A stretch of 64,000 nt of DNA, from assembly GCA_964034945.1 (NCBI GenBank), contig OZ035960.1, positions 80,757,331 to 80,821,330 of the forward strand, read 5' to 3'. Of the stretch, positions 10,905-21,225 are shown one piece after another. A program made the position numbers and the translations under genes. The notes below the pieces were generated by a model that saw only the letters and a program-made list of their open reading frames with translations, was not told the DNA's origin and made no database searches. The stretch is from Chrysopilus asiliformis. Lineage: Eukaryota > Arthropoda > Insecta > Diptera > Rhagionidae. Within the stretch, counting starts at the first letter, position 1; the number at the start of each line of letters is the position of its first letter.

Positions 10905-13869
10905 AGATTGTTTTCAAAACGTTCTATCATGTAGAAGGTAAAAACCAGGGTGGGTAATTTTAGGCGGTGATTCAATCGACGCCTCCGCGCAAGGCTATCG
11001 TAACTCGATGTACAACATTTTTGAGTTATTGTCACTACGATATTCCTCAGATTAACCCATTCGGTATTTTGATGCCATATGGCAACGCAGTTAAAAATTT
11101 GAATTGACTTATTATTTATTTATTTTCAACACTCTATTCTCATTCAGTGCACCTTTAAGTGCATTTGTGCCCAATTTTGATTTTTTGAGTAAAAAGCTGG
11201 ACTACAGTGGACGTATTTGTAAAAAATAAAATTTTTTAATTTTTTTTTTGTTTTAAATGAATACTAATAGCTTAAACATCATGTTCAAGCAAGAATATCG
11301 GAAGTTGACTTACAATATATGATTAAATTTTTCATCTATTGTAAGTCTTGTTATGAGGTTTTTGCTTAGAGCTTCAATTTAACTATAATACCCCCCAAAA
11401 TAAGAAAAATCAAGTATGTCAAGTTGAGATATAATATTTCTCTATGGAGATTTTTCTAAAGTCAGGAATTGTTAGTATAAGTCACGATGTTTTTAAAGTA
11501 TTCAGTTTTAAATTTTAAATGTTGTAACTCGTGTTTGCTCGAAAGTGTCCTAAAATGTTTGATATACTTTGAAAATGCTTTTAAATGTTGCAATTATGGT
11601 TTAAAATATAGAATAGATACGAAAAAGCGCAGTTTTTCAGGGGAAAAATGTTTTCCCCTTCCCCTTTCATCCTGCATTCCACTTTTTTCAGGTAAGTGTA
11701 ATTTGGAGGGTGGGGCGATAAACCTTCGAGACCTTTCATTTAAGATATTAGATGCCTTCCTAACCCCCCCCCCCTCCACCTCCCCTCTCCATCAAACTTT
11801 TATACAAATTTTGAACGGCCGCGGAGGAAGGAGGGAGTGCGATCAACGGCTAAAAACACCAATTTCAAATAGGGGCCACTTTGTCTTTCCCTCCAAATGT
11901 AAATCAAATATGTAGCGTCATTGAGGCTAAACTGAACTTAACCCCAACAACTGTATAGAAAATATAATTGAAGCCTCTCATATGACGGGTAACCGTAATC
12001 TTGGCAGGAATTCCGTAAAGTCCGTAAAGTCACGAACATCTAATTTCACGATTCCAAAATAACCAACTGCGCCACTCAGTCAAATCGGTAAAGTAACTCT
12101 AAACATCAATAGCTTTAACTGCTTTTTGGTTGAAAATTCAACAAACGTTTTAAGAAAAAAATATTTTTCTATAGAAAATGCTTAAAATGAAACAATATTT
12201 GTTTAAATTCAACATTTGTTGAAAATTCCACATTTTTTGTTTAAAATTCATTTGTTTAATTGAACATTAATATCACGCAAAATATTACGCAAAAAATGAA
12301 TTTTCAACTCAAATATGTTTAATTATCAATAAAATCGCTTTTTTACACATTTTTAGGCGTAAATTCATGTAATGAAATAATTTTACACAAAACGTGAAGT
12401 AAATTTACCCTCTCCGTGACAAAGTTTTTCGAGTGTAGACGATAGAAAATTGGGGCTTCCTCAAGGGTTCTTTTTAGATGTACAGCCCGAATAATAACGA
12501 ACTAATTTCATCTTGAAACATAAGATATGCTGTAATTCCCAAAAGGACAAAATTCCAAAACTAAGGATATCAGAAAAATTTCAATTATATTCATGAATTC
12601 CAATCGAAATTCCCTAAGCTTATGTTATATTTTTTCTATAATGAAACAACTGTATTTGATTGACATAAGCTTTTGTTTTGTTTGACGTTTATAAGTGACA
12701 AAACCGGAATTACGCTATTAACTATATAATTTGTTTAAAATGTAGAATTTTATCGAGTTTTGATTTTGAAAGGGGTTAAATGCCTTAAAAGTCTTAAGAA
12801 ATTTCATAATTGTATTAAACATTATGTCACATATATTTTAAAAACTCTAAAAACCAGAAAAGAACACTTTATTTTATTTATGATGGCAGTGTGTTTGTTT
12901 GGATATTCATCAATCAACTTGTGATTGAAAATATATCCATAAATATGACATCGATTATTTTTCATAACGGACATATTTACAAGTATTTATTTTACGGATA
13001 ATTGAACGTATTTAAACCCTCATTAGGTAACAACCACTATTTTTAAAACATTTTCTGCCTTTTTTCAAAAGTGCCATTGAAAGTATAGTACCAGACATAA
13101 ATAAATCGATAGCTTTTGATTTAGATTAATGTCTAAAATGACCTAAAATTTAAATCTGCTAACGTTTCTTAAACGTTATTTTCCAGAGATACTTGATATC
13201 ACCTTCAAAAGCTCTCAATCCAATTGACCGGTAATGAGTTTGGTGCTACTCAAATATTGATTTAACTTGAATTTCACTTTCGTTTTCCCTGCACGTTTTT
13301 CTGCTCTTGTCAACTTTTTTTTATTCTGCTGGAACATATTGATAATGGGGGTGAATGCTCAATACCCTTAGGCTATAATCATTTATGTGATGCTATTAGC
13401 TGATGTTACTGAGATTAATATTTTTCCAGAGAATTCAATTATTTTTTAATTTAAATATGGTTATAGTGAAGGTAAAATAATACCGAAAATATGAAACACT
13501 TGATTTTTTAACCTCTTTCATCTTTAACGTGTCGAAAAATTGCCAGAAATATGCCAATTGCTCCTGATAAGCTATTTCAGAGGTAGAGGAAATTCGAATA
13601 TCTTTTTCTTTCTCTGATTTGTCGCTTTAGGGAAAACGTACACAACTTTGTGAAACTCTGTGGTAAAATATGGGCTTCTTCTTAAATCTAATTTTCGATT
13701 TTTGGCAGCAATAAAGGCCTTTGAATTTATAGATTCACTGTGATTTGAATTTTAACAAGATACCACTTAACATGGAATATTTCTTTTGCAACGAAATACT
13801 TCAGTTTATTTTTCATGTAAGCTAAGACTCTCTGTTACATATCAATTATATCTATAAAATTAAAATCAT
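10905..13869. other. Unassigned 3-kb stretch
   Basis: No gene or terminal repeat is recognised. A G- and C-rich run near 11640-11900 allows overlapping open frames on both strands, neither with a known motif. ATATGTAGCGTCATTG followed by TAAACTGAA near 11907 recurs near 53200, so part of this may be an old dispersed repeat. Confidence 0.35.
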
Positions 13870-14195
13870 TTTAGAAACACAAGAAAAGCTACAATTGTCA
13901 TGGGCCAATAGTCAAATACTCTATATGAGGGGAGATTGTGTGGGCGATGGGGGAAGGAGCGGTCCGATTGGACTCTAAATACATTTCGTTTTTGACATTT
14001 TCTGATTCATGGTTTTTACGCGACTTTTCTAGCATTGAATTCTATTGGAATTTTTTTTTGGCTTAAAGGTCTATAAAAAAAATAATGTATTATTTTTGTG
14101 GATATTTTTACATCCAAAATTCCCCCAACAGGTCAAGCATGTTTGCTCTGAAACCCTATTAGGAGCCTGTTTTTGGCACGGAAGCCAGAGTATAA
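13870..14195. repeat. Fragment of dispersed repeat R2 plus relative of the 179-bp insert
   Basis: AAAGCTACAATTGTCATGGGCCAAT is shared with R2 copies at 23920 and, inverted, 21115. From about 14045 the sequence follows the insert described at 5382-5560 (CCCCCAACAGGTC, AGGAGCCTGTTTTTGG). The same composite order in two places suggests the small insert tends to land in R1/R2-like sequence. From 14195 to 14708 nothing further is recognised. Confidence 0.5.
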
Positions 14196-14911
14196 ATACA
14201 TAAAACTTTAATTATTTCACGGCAAGGATGATTTATTCTCAGTTTATATGATATTCTACCGCAACTAAATGAATATGAATTACTTGGACAAGAAAAGAGA
14301 AAATAAATAGAAAATGAAACTTGAATAATTTAAAACCACAAACTATCTGGTGTATGTATTTTCTGAGAATGAATGATGTTAAATTATATAGGACATATTA
14401 GCAATGTCCTGAAATTTATCATTTGTTAAAGTAACATATAATCATACCGCAGTCGCTGCGACAAAATATTTTCTTAACAAAGAAATTAATTTCAGTAAAA
14501 TGTTTTCTTTTAAAATGGGTTGATTTTAACTTTTAGCATTCATTCGTACCGAAATACTGAAAACTAACTTTTGCACTTGATCTTCGAACGGGAATTCGTA
14601 GTTTTTTGACAGAAAAGGTAATTTAATCTTCTTTCATGTAATTTAGAATTTTTAGGGAGTAATGCCAGAAAACTTCGCTCGAAGATTTGCGTAAAATGCT
14701 AATTGGGTTGTCTATGAGAATTACCTTTTTGTCACTAATAAAATATCACTCGAATAGATTGGATACTTTTTTATTCCGTTAATCATTAATAGCTGTAATA
14801 GGTTATAGACTCAGACAATTACCGCTACAAGTATAAATAATCAATCAACTAAAAGTAACGGGAATTTAATTTAATTGAAAAAAATATATTAATAAAATTC
14901 GAGAAAAAGAG

Positions 14912-15735
14912 ATGTTATGCAATTCGAGAAAAAGAGATGTTATGCAAAATCAACTACGACACCTGGAAAATACATTCGGATGCACTTTTTTATCCAGAAT
15001 GATATGTGGGGCCACGTTTCTGGGGAACTTCCGAAGCCTGTCAGGGAGAAGCTATGAATGCAGCGCAAGCGAAACTAGCGGAGTGGAAAAAGCAAAACAG
15101 AAAAGCGAAGTCTAATATACTTTTGTCCATTAGTTCATCAGAACTGAAGCACACTCTTGAATGAGATACTTCCAACCAACTGTGGGACAAACTAGAATCA
15201 ACACATTTTTCAAACGATCGTGCTCGGATCGCGACGCTTCTAAGGTAGCTAATGCAGCGAAAGATGCCGAAAGAGGACGACATTCAGGAACATATGGCTT
15301 AATGGCTTAATTCTTCGAAATCGTGAAATGACCGCAGAAATCAATGAAAAACTATTGACTCTTATGCTACTGGAAAGTCTTCCAAGCAGTTTTCAAATCT
15401 TGAAATGTACAATTGAATCTCGGGATGCTTTTCCTAAACTCGAACAATTGAAAATCAAAATAATAGAAGCAAGTGAGGCACAAAATCAAAATATTGATAT
15501 CAAGGACCATGGTGCATTATATGTTAACCAACGCAACAGAAAATATGGCCATGGATGTTCCAAACTTCAAGATAATGCAAAAGTTTGGAAAAATGACACA
15601 CAACGTAAGAATTATAAATGCGATCATTGCAAGAAGTTGGGTTATTCATGAAAAAGAAATGATACAATACAACATACCAACGAACGTTGAAGCGAAATTT
15701 CTAATAACTGATGTCAGCCATGAAGTCTTACCTGA
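14912..15735 (+). pseudogene. Copia-type gag pseudogene
   Basis: Conserved copia gag (UBN2-type) blocks can be followed across frames: GHVSGELPKPVRE near 15015, AQAKLAEWKKQNRKAKSN near 15065, then NQLWDKLESTHFSNDRARIA near 15175. An open piece at 15328-15651 follows (LLTLMLLESLPSSFQ). It ends in a zinc-knuckle start YKCDHCKKLGY that is broken by a stop before the His/Cys half. At least three frameshifts or stops separate the pieces. A 25-bp tandem duplication (AATTCGAGAAAAAGAGATGT.., about 14898-14947) lies at its start. Not functional. Confidence 0.8.
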
Positions 15736-16080
15736 CGGATAATTGCAAGGATTTAGGTCAATGATGTATAGATAGTGGTTGTAGTTCCCACCTACGTAAC
15801 AACAAGCAATTATTCATCAATTACAAGAAAATAAATGGTGAGGTAAAATTTGCTGATAGAAACACTGCGCAAGTTATAGTCAAGGGAGACATAAGGATAA
15901 AAACTTCGTTGGATGATCAAAATAAAACTCTCATTATTCGTACCTAACCTAAAGACTAATCTCTTATCAGTGGTTAAAATTTAAACAAAAAACATCAATT
16001 GATCATCACAAAGGACCGTGCTGTGGTGGAGGATAGTAGTCATCAAAATAAACTAATAGCAGATCGCGTGGGAGGCAATG
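15736..16080 (+). pseudogene. Copia-type protease and early pol remnant
   Basis: A retroviral-type aspartic protease active site is readable as CIDSGCSSHL near 15765. It is followed by a typical copia stretch (FINYKKINGEVKFAD, VIVKGDIRIK) and a degenerate LLSV block. The reading is interrupted by stops. The integrase core expected next is absent, with a junction near 16080-16130 into the RT region, so a deletion of well over 1 kb relative to a full copia element is inferred. Confidence 0.7.
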
Positions 16081-16164
16081 GTATTCTAAGCTCGACAACA
16101 CTCTTCGTTGAATGGGATTAATATCCGACCAATGCAGATCCATGCATTTATTTAGATGATCAAC

Positions 16165-16557
16165 CAGTGGCGGCTTTATAGGGTAGGCAACGGAGGCATT
16201 GCCTCCTCATAACATTTTATAAAAATGTTTTTCTAACGTATGCCTTTAATTTTTTATACCATAATGGACTGTATAAAAATCTGTATGTTCAGAAAATAAT
16301 AATTTAAAAGAAAATCCTATTCTCTAATGTCGAATTCTCTAAAACATAAACTACAAATTCTTTTCATAGAGGCTAGCCTCCGATTCGTACAAATACTTTC
16401 ATACAGCTTTTGCTAAGAACAAGCATAGCAACATATAGAATACGAACACCAATCTCTGTTTCACTTTTCCCCTCCAGAAGAATCGGTCTTCCTACATAAT
16501 AAAATTTTTTATAGAACTAAAAAAAAACTCATTTCAAATATACACAAGCCGCCACTG
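16165..16557. mobile_element. hAT-type MITE, TIR CAGTGGCGGCTT
   Basis: The ends CAGTGGCGGCTT and AAGCCGCCACTG are perfect inverses, flanked by 8-bp direct repeats TGATCAAC (16157-16164, 16558-16565). Excising it and one repeat restores the copia RT reading frame, which proves it is an insertion. At 393 bp it has no coding capacity. Confidence 0.93.
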
Positions 16558-17348
16558 TGATCAACATAAAATCTTCATTCTTATCTACGTCGTCGATATC
16601 CTTGTTGCATCAAATAATGAAAATGCAGCTAAGTGGATAAACACCCATCTAGGTAAATATTTTATAATTAAAGATCTTCAAGAAGCAAAATTTTGTCTAG
16701 GGATTGAGACTCTCCAAAATAAAGAAGAGATCCCTCTAACACAAAAAGGGTACATCAGAGACTTACTAGCTAGATTCAGGATCCAAGATTGTAAGCCAGT
16801 TAACATACCTCTTTGTCTTGGACATGATTCAAATAATGAGTCAACCGAAGGTAATGATAATACAACGTATCCTTATCGTGAACTTGGAGGTGTATTAATG
16901 TATTTGGCCATTGAACACAGTAATTTCCTTAAGTCAGTACTGTACCAACTTCCAGAAAAACCATTAGGTGGCAGCTAAGGGAGTTTTAAGATATCTTCGC
17001 GGATCAATATTTTACGCTCTTTGCTACAGGAAGACAGCAACTCTTTTAACTGGATATGTGGACGCTAATTGGGGAAGCTGTTCAACAGAACATCAATCAT
17101 ACACAGAATTTACATTTCTACTGGCTGGAGCCCCAATTACTTGGGGAAGCCGAAAATTGCACACAATTGCTCTGTCTTCAATCGAGACAGAATATATGAG
17201 TTTAACAGGAGTTACAAAGGAAGCCATTTATTTAATCGGCTTTTAGAAGGAATTTGTATTCTCAAATTTTACGAACGTAACAATACAAAATGTCGAAAAA
17301 TTGGCACGTAACTCAATATTTCATTATCGATCAAAGCATATTGATATT

Positions 17349-17569
17349 GGGCCTTACCAATGACCCGTGACTAACTTAGTAACAGCTTTTGGTGTGTGCT
17401 AAACGGGCTATTTGCTTGCTAATTTCGGTTCAAATCCTAGGTTTTATTGAAAAGTTTTAAATTCGCTGTCATAAATGTGTGAAAACTTACTAGAATTAGC
17501 AAGCAAATAGCCCGTTTCGCACACACCAAAAGCTGTTACTAAGTTAGTCACGGGTCATTGGTAAGGCCC
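17349..17569. mobile_element. Hairpin MITE with 3-bp ATT duplication
   Basis: The 221-bp element is an inverted repeat with arms of roughly 80 bp (GGGCCTTACCAATGACCCGT at the left, its inverse at the right). It is flanked by ATT on both sides (17346-17348, 17570-17572). Removing it restores the copia codons HID-I-KYNFVR, which fixes the duplication at exactly 3 bp. The loop contains GGTTCAAATCC, identical to a tRNA B-box. A 3-bp duplication fits PIF/Harbinger, but ATT is not the usual TWA. Confidence 0.9.
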
Positions 17570-17746
17570 ATTAAATATAACTTCGTAAGACAAGCTTTAA
17601 AAACTTATGCAATTGAACTTCAATATCTTCCCACTGGGGTAATGATGGCTGATGTTTTGGTGAAATCTTTATCAGGACCGAAGTATCAATTGTGTACAAT
17701 TTAAGGTGGGATTGAAGTAATGAGGAATTCTTCAATTGCGGGAGAG

Positions 17747-17904
17747 TGTTAGAAATATTCAATTTTGTATCTCTTCATTACGTTATGTATTTATGTATTT
17801 AATAATCAAGTTTGTTTTATATATAAGCTTTGTATATGCAAATTACCTTTTTGTCACTAATAAAATATCACCCGACTAGCTTGGTAGTTTATTTATCTAG
17901 TTAA
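17747..17904 (+). repeat. 3' LTR of the copia relic (main part)
   Basis: It starts TGTTAGAAATATTC directly after the purine-rich GCGGGAGAG. From about 17833 it aligns with the 5' LTR remnant at 14715-14765. It is cut at TTAA (17901-17904) by a DNA transposon and resumes at 20082 with GCATTAATAGCTCTAAT, matching 14785-14800. Confidence 0.75.
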
Positions 17905-20077
17905 GAGGCTATCCTAGAGAATCGCTGTTTTGAAGCATCTTTGGTACACTTGATTGAGAAAACTGTAAGAGATAGCGCAATGGAGTTTTCGCTATTTTGT
18001 TATGATAAGTTTAAACTACAATTTCCGTGTTTCACTTTTTTTATTTTCAACCCCATTATTTATAAATTTCATTACAAAGTTAGATAATTTCGTAATTTTT
18101 ACCATCTTTGGTACACTAGATCGTAATATCCGTGCAAGATGGAATAACAAAATGTTCTACAAAAATGGACAGCATAATATTTTTAACACTTTGGCTGTTT
18201 AGAATTTAAAAAAAACTGCGTGAAAACTAAGTAATAGTAGTTTTATTGAAAGTCAAAATGCCACTTTTTTAACCGCCATTTTCATATCAATTTATTTTTA
18301 TGTATGGCGTGAAATTCATGCAATAGTTAAAATGTTCATTAATCTATCAATTGATATTAAAAAAATCAATATAAGTGGGTGAAATATGTAGAAATAATTG
18401 AATAAAAGAGTAAAGAAAATCAATGAAATCCAACATTTTAGTTTATGGTTTGGGTCAAAGATATTGACTAGTTCTCTCAAGTTTCGATCGTGTCGCTAGT
18501 TGTATCTGTGGTAAATGATCAATGAACTTTTTGGACGCACACACCCTTAGTATAACATGCATGTGGCTCGGTTCGCCGAATGAAATTTCGGCAAACTTTC
18601 GGGATTTGTCGATTATTTAGCCGTTCATTTAGAATTTGATATAAACAATATTCCGAACCATATCTTTGGCGATCATGCAAATTGTGAATCTTACTTTTAC
18701 GAGGGGCAATCTTCAAAAAGCGTAAATATGGTGCCAAATCTAATGAAAGACGGAATATTTTATCACCTAGAAAATATGCACCGTCGTCTAGCACAACACT
18801 CCAAAAGTCTGATTCACGATGTTGATTCGAATATCGTGGAACAATTTCATGCTATTATCGCCAAATTAGTTGGAGGTAAAAGAATTAACTTTTCTCGCGG
18901 TCGATCATATAATGATAGATGTAAATTTGCAGTTCTTCGGCATAACACAAAACGCACTATTTCCAGATATTATACTGATATCCTGAAGAAGCGACCTTCA
19001 GGTCTTCAGTATAAATTTGAAAATAAGCGTGCATTAATAAAACGCAGAAAACACATTAAAAGATTCAGGATATTGACTAAAACTGACAAAAATTATGGTG
19101 AAAATTGTGAAAAGCCCGATATGTGTGAACAGATTTTCAATGATATGAAAGAAAAATTTGTATCAAAACTAAAAACTGATCAGCTAAATCGTGTTACCAT
19201 TGAAGAGAATACGAAAGATCAAAGTAATTGTCGAAAATGGCACGAATTAAGCCAACATTTAATAACAGCTTCTAATTTCGGTCAGGTATGTCGCAGTAGA
19301 AAAATGGAAAATTGCGTTATTCATTTATTATATCAAAATAAATTCACTAATAAGGCGATTGAATTCGGTAAAACACACGAAAATTACGCAATAACCTAGC
19401 GAACAATGTCGAAACATATTGAAAAATGTGGTCTTTTTATTGACCTAAAACATTATTTTATGGCAGCCTCTCCAGACGGTTTAATTGGGAATGACACCGT
19501 CGTAGAAATTAAATGTATATTTTAGATGCGATTGAGGGAAAAAAAAGTACCATGCATTGGACCAAAAGGATTAAAAACTATTCATCCATATTATTACCAA
19601 ATACAAGGTCAAATGCATATAACTTAGCGGCATTTGGGCATTTTCGCAATTTGGACGGGTAATAATCATCCGATGTATACAGAACTTATTAATTACGACT
19701 CTGATTTTTGCCAACAAATGTGCTCTAAATTACAATTAAAAGAACTGCTTATTGCCTGAATTAATAGACCCACGTTATACGAGAAACATGCCCATAAGAA
19801 AAACTTTCTAACTTTTGATTAGTCACACTTATTACTTCGACCATAACCACATTTTAAAATTTAATAGAATAGAATACTATAATTTATTAACATGAATTTG
19901 TGAAAACAGGCAACAATGGATAAATTTTCAATGTCCAAATGAAGAAATTAGGCAACATAAGCGTTTCATGGCACACATTTAAAAAGAGAAGCTTTCGATC
20001 AAGCTTTTGTATCGGTTAATCGAAAATTAAATGGCGCCACTATCTAACTCTGAGCTTTTTTTCCTTAGGATAGCCTC
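17905..20077 (+). mobile_element. TTAA-target DNA transposon carrying a YqaJ-type nuclease gene
   Basis: The terminal inverted repeats are GAGGCTATCCTAGAGAA (left) and TTCCTTAGGATAGCCTC (right), 15 of 17 bases matching, flanked by TTAA (17901-17904, 20078-20081). Joining the flanks recreates the copia LTR end seen at 14770-14800 with a single TTAA, so this is a clean insertion of 2173 bp. TTAA duplications are known for piggyBac and Kolobok transposons. I cannot assign it to either, since no DDE transposase is visible. Confidence 0.88.
18550..19759 (+). pseudogene. YqaJ-family (PD-(D/E)XK) recombinase/nuclease pseudogene in a transposon
   Basis: The open core runs 18728-19399 (KLVGGKRINF near its start). 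The same frame can be followed upstream (FGDHANCESYFYEG at about 18680) and downstream to 19759. The YqaJ pattern is visible: LITASNFGQVCR, then EFGKTHENYAI, then AASPDGLIGND..VVEIKC with the Asp, Glu and Lys of the active site, then YYYQIQGQMHI. YqaJ proteins are lambda-exonuclease-like nucleases. Insect genomes contain many related uncharacterised proteins. The frame has one TGA upstream (about 18580) and three TAG stops (19397, 19523, 19625), so it is dead as it stands. All catalytic residues remain, so decay is recent or was slow. Confidence 0.82.
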
Positions 20078-20098
20078 TTAAGCATTAATAGCTCTAAT

Positions 20099-20465
20099 GC
20101 GTCTCATAGTAAGTTTTAGAGAAATCTTGTCCACAGACTAACGAACAGGGAGAGATCGATCCAAGAGTGCTCGGAAGATTAGTCTAATCAAAATATGTAG
20201 GTTGAAATTTTCTGCGTACTCTGAAAATGCGGATTGTTGAGTGACTTGAAGCGCGCACATGTACGAATGTCAACTACACAAAACTCGTATTTTTTTCAGA
20301 GGCGCAAGTCGAATCGTCAGGTACACGGCAATTGAAAAGTTCAATTATGTCTCAGTGGCTGTCATTAACTGAGTCTTCGGGTTGGAGATAGTTTTTTTTG
20401 CTAAAGTAAACTGAATAAAATCAAGGGACCCCATCGCTACTCCTCAACACCAAATTTTAACATTG
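20099..20465. other. Unassigned stretch after the copia relic
   Basis: A short match to R3 (TTTTAGAGAAATCTTGTCCACAGACTAACG) is visible near 20116-20145. Nothing else is recognised. Confidence 0.35.
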
Positions 20466-21160
20466 AAAATGTTTTTTTTTGGCTTAGATTTAGTATATCG
20501 TTTGTAACGCATAGAACCAATCGTCGGGCACAAAAATCAACTGCACCAGGGTGATAGGTATTACAAAAGATTTTGATTTCCGCATGTGCGTCCGTCCGTC
20601 TGTCCGTATGTCCTTCTGTCTGTCCGTGAAAACCATACCTTTCAAAGGATTGAGCTAGAGACTTGAAATTTTGTATAGTTATGTGTCTCCTAAATAGCTA
20701 GGCTAATTTCTTTAACGGGCAAAATTGGACTCTTACTTCCCCCCTCCCCCATACAAATGAAACAGTTTTTTTTGGAATTTTCTCGAAAATGGTGAGTCAT
20801 ATTGAAAAATTTGTAGAGGAAAAATGTGTTTAGAATAGGATTTTAGATAACTCATCTATACATAAAAATCCAATCGGACCACTGCTTCCCCCCTTTCGCA
20901 TACAAATTGAATATTTTTTTTTTCTATTTTTTCGAAAACTGTGAGTCGTATTATAAAATTTATAAAGGTAAAATTTGTTTACAATACCTATGATTTTACA
21001 TACCCGTTCCCTACATCAAAATCCAATCGGACCATTCCTTTTCCAATTTCCTATAGAAATTGATTTTTTTGAAATAAACATTTTGTGTGCCATCATATAG
21101 AATATTTGACGATTGGCCCCTGGCAATTGTAGCTCTTCTTATGTTAATGTTAAATATTTG
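20466..21160 (-). repeat. Dispersed repeat R2, copy 1
   Basis: R2 is a diverged cousin of R1 with the same architecture. It has a GTTTGTAACGCATAGAACC end, a short CCGT/CTGT tract near 20590-20628 and GGATTGAGCTAGAGACTTGA. Then comes a CCCCTCCCCCATACAAATGAA block and an end with GGCCCCTGGCAATTGTAGCT. It lacks the GGTACC palindrome of R1. A second copy lies inverted at 23860-24745. Confidence 0.65.
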
Positions 21161-21208
21161 GTGTTCATATAATCCAGCCGGTGTTCATATAAACGCGCGT
21201 TTACTGTA

Positions 21209-21225
21209 TTATATATATATATATA
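21209..21225. repeat. (TA)n microsatellite, left part
   Basis: A TA tract abuts the mariner. The matching right part is at 22527-22549. The element evidently inserted into one longer (TA)n tract, so the TA duplication cannot be told from the repeat. Confidence 0.9.

Larger units (their letters stand above)
16126..17715 (+). pseudogene. Copia-type reverse transcriptase and RNase H pseudogene
   Basis: After the later insertion at 16165-16557 and its 8-bp duplication are set aside, the frame runs NADPCIYLD into HKIFILIYVVDILVAS. The catalytic YVDD box reads YVVD here, so one of the two metal-binding Asp residues is lost. It continues with LGIET, TQKGYIRDLL and the RNase H segment (GVLRYLRG, LTGYVDANWG, SRKLHTIALSSIETEYMSL) up to 17245, with stops between. 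A C-terminal remnant (MMADVLVKSLSGPKY) follows the MITE at 17349-17569. It ends just before the purine tract and 3' LTR. Confidence 0.85.
14709..20098 (+). mobile_element. Degenerate Ty1/copia LTR retrotransposon
   Basis: The order is: 5' LTR remnant (from about 14709), a primer-binding-site-like GGTTATAGACTCAG near 14800, gag, protease, RT, RNase H, purine tract, and 3' LTR starting TGTTAG at 17747. The LTRs share TTACCTTTTTGTCACTAATAAAATATCAC and a trailing block split off by a later insertion (20082-20098). Integrase and the start of RT are missing between about 16080 and 16130. Three younger DNA elements interrupt it (16165, 17349, 17905). Confidence 0.85.

Noticed and set aside
11487..11915. 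142-codon open frame as a gene
   Set aside because: An opposite-strand frame is open too, the sequence is driven by C and G runs, and no domain is visible.
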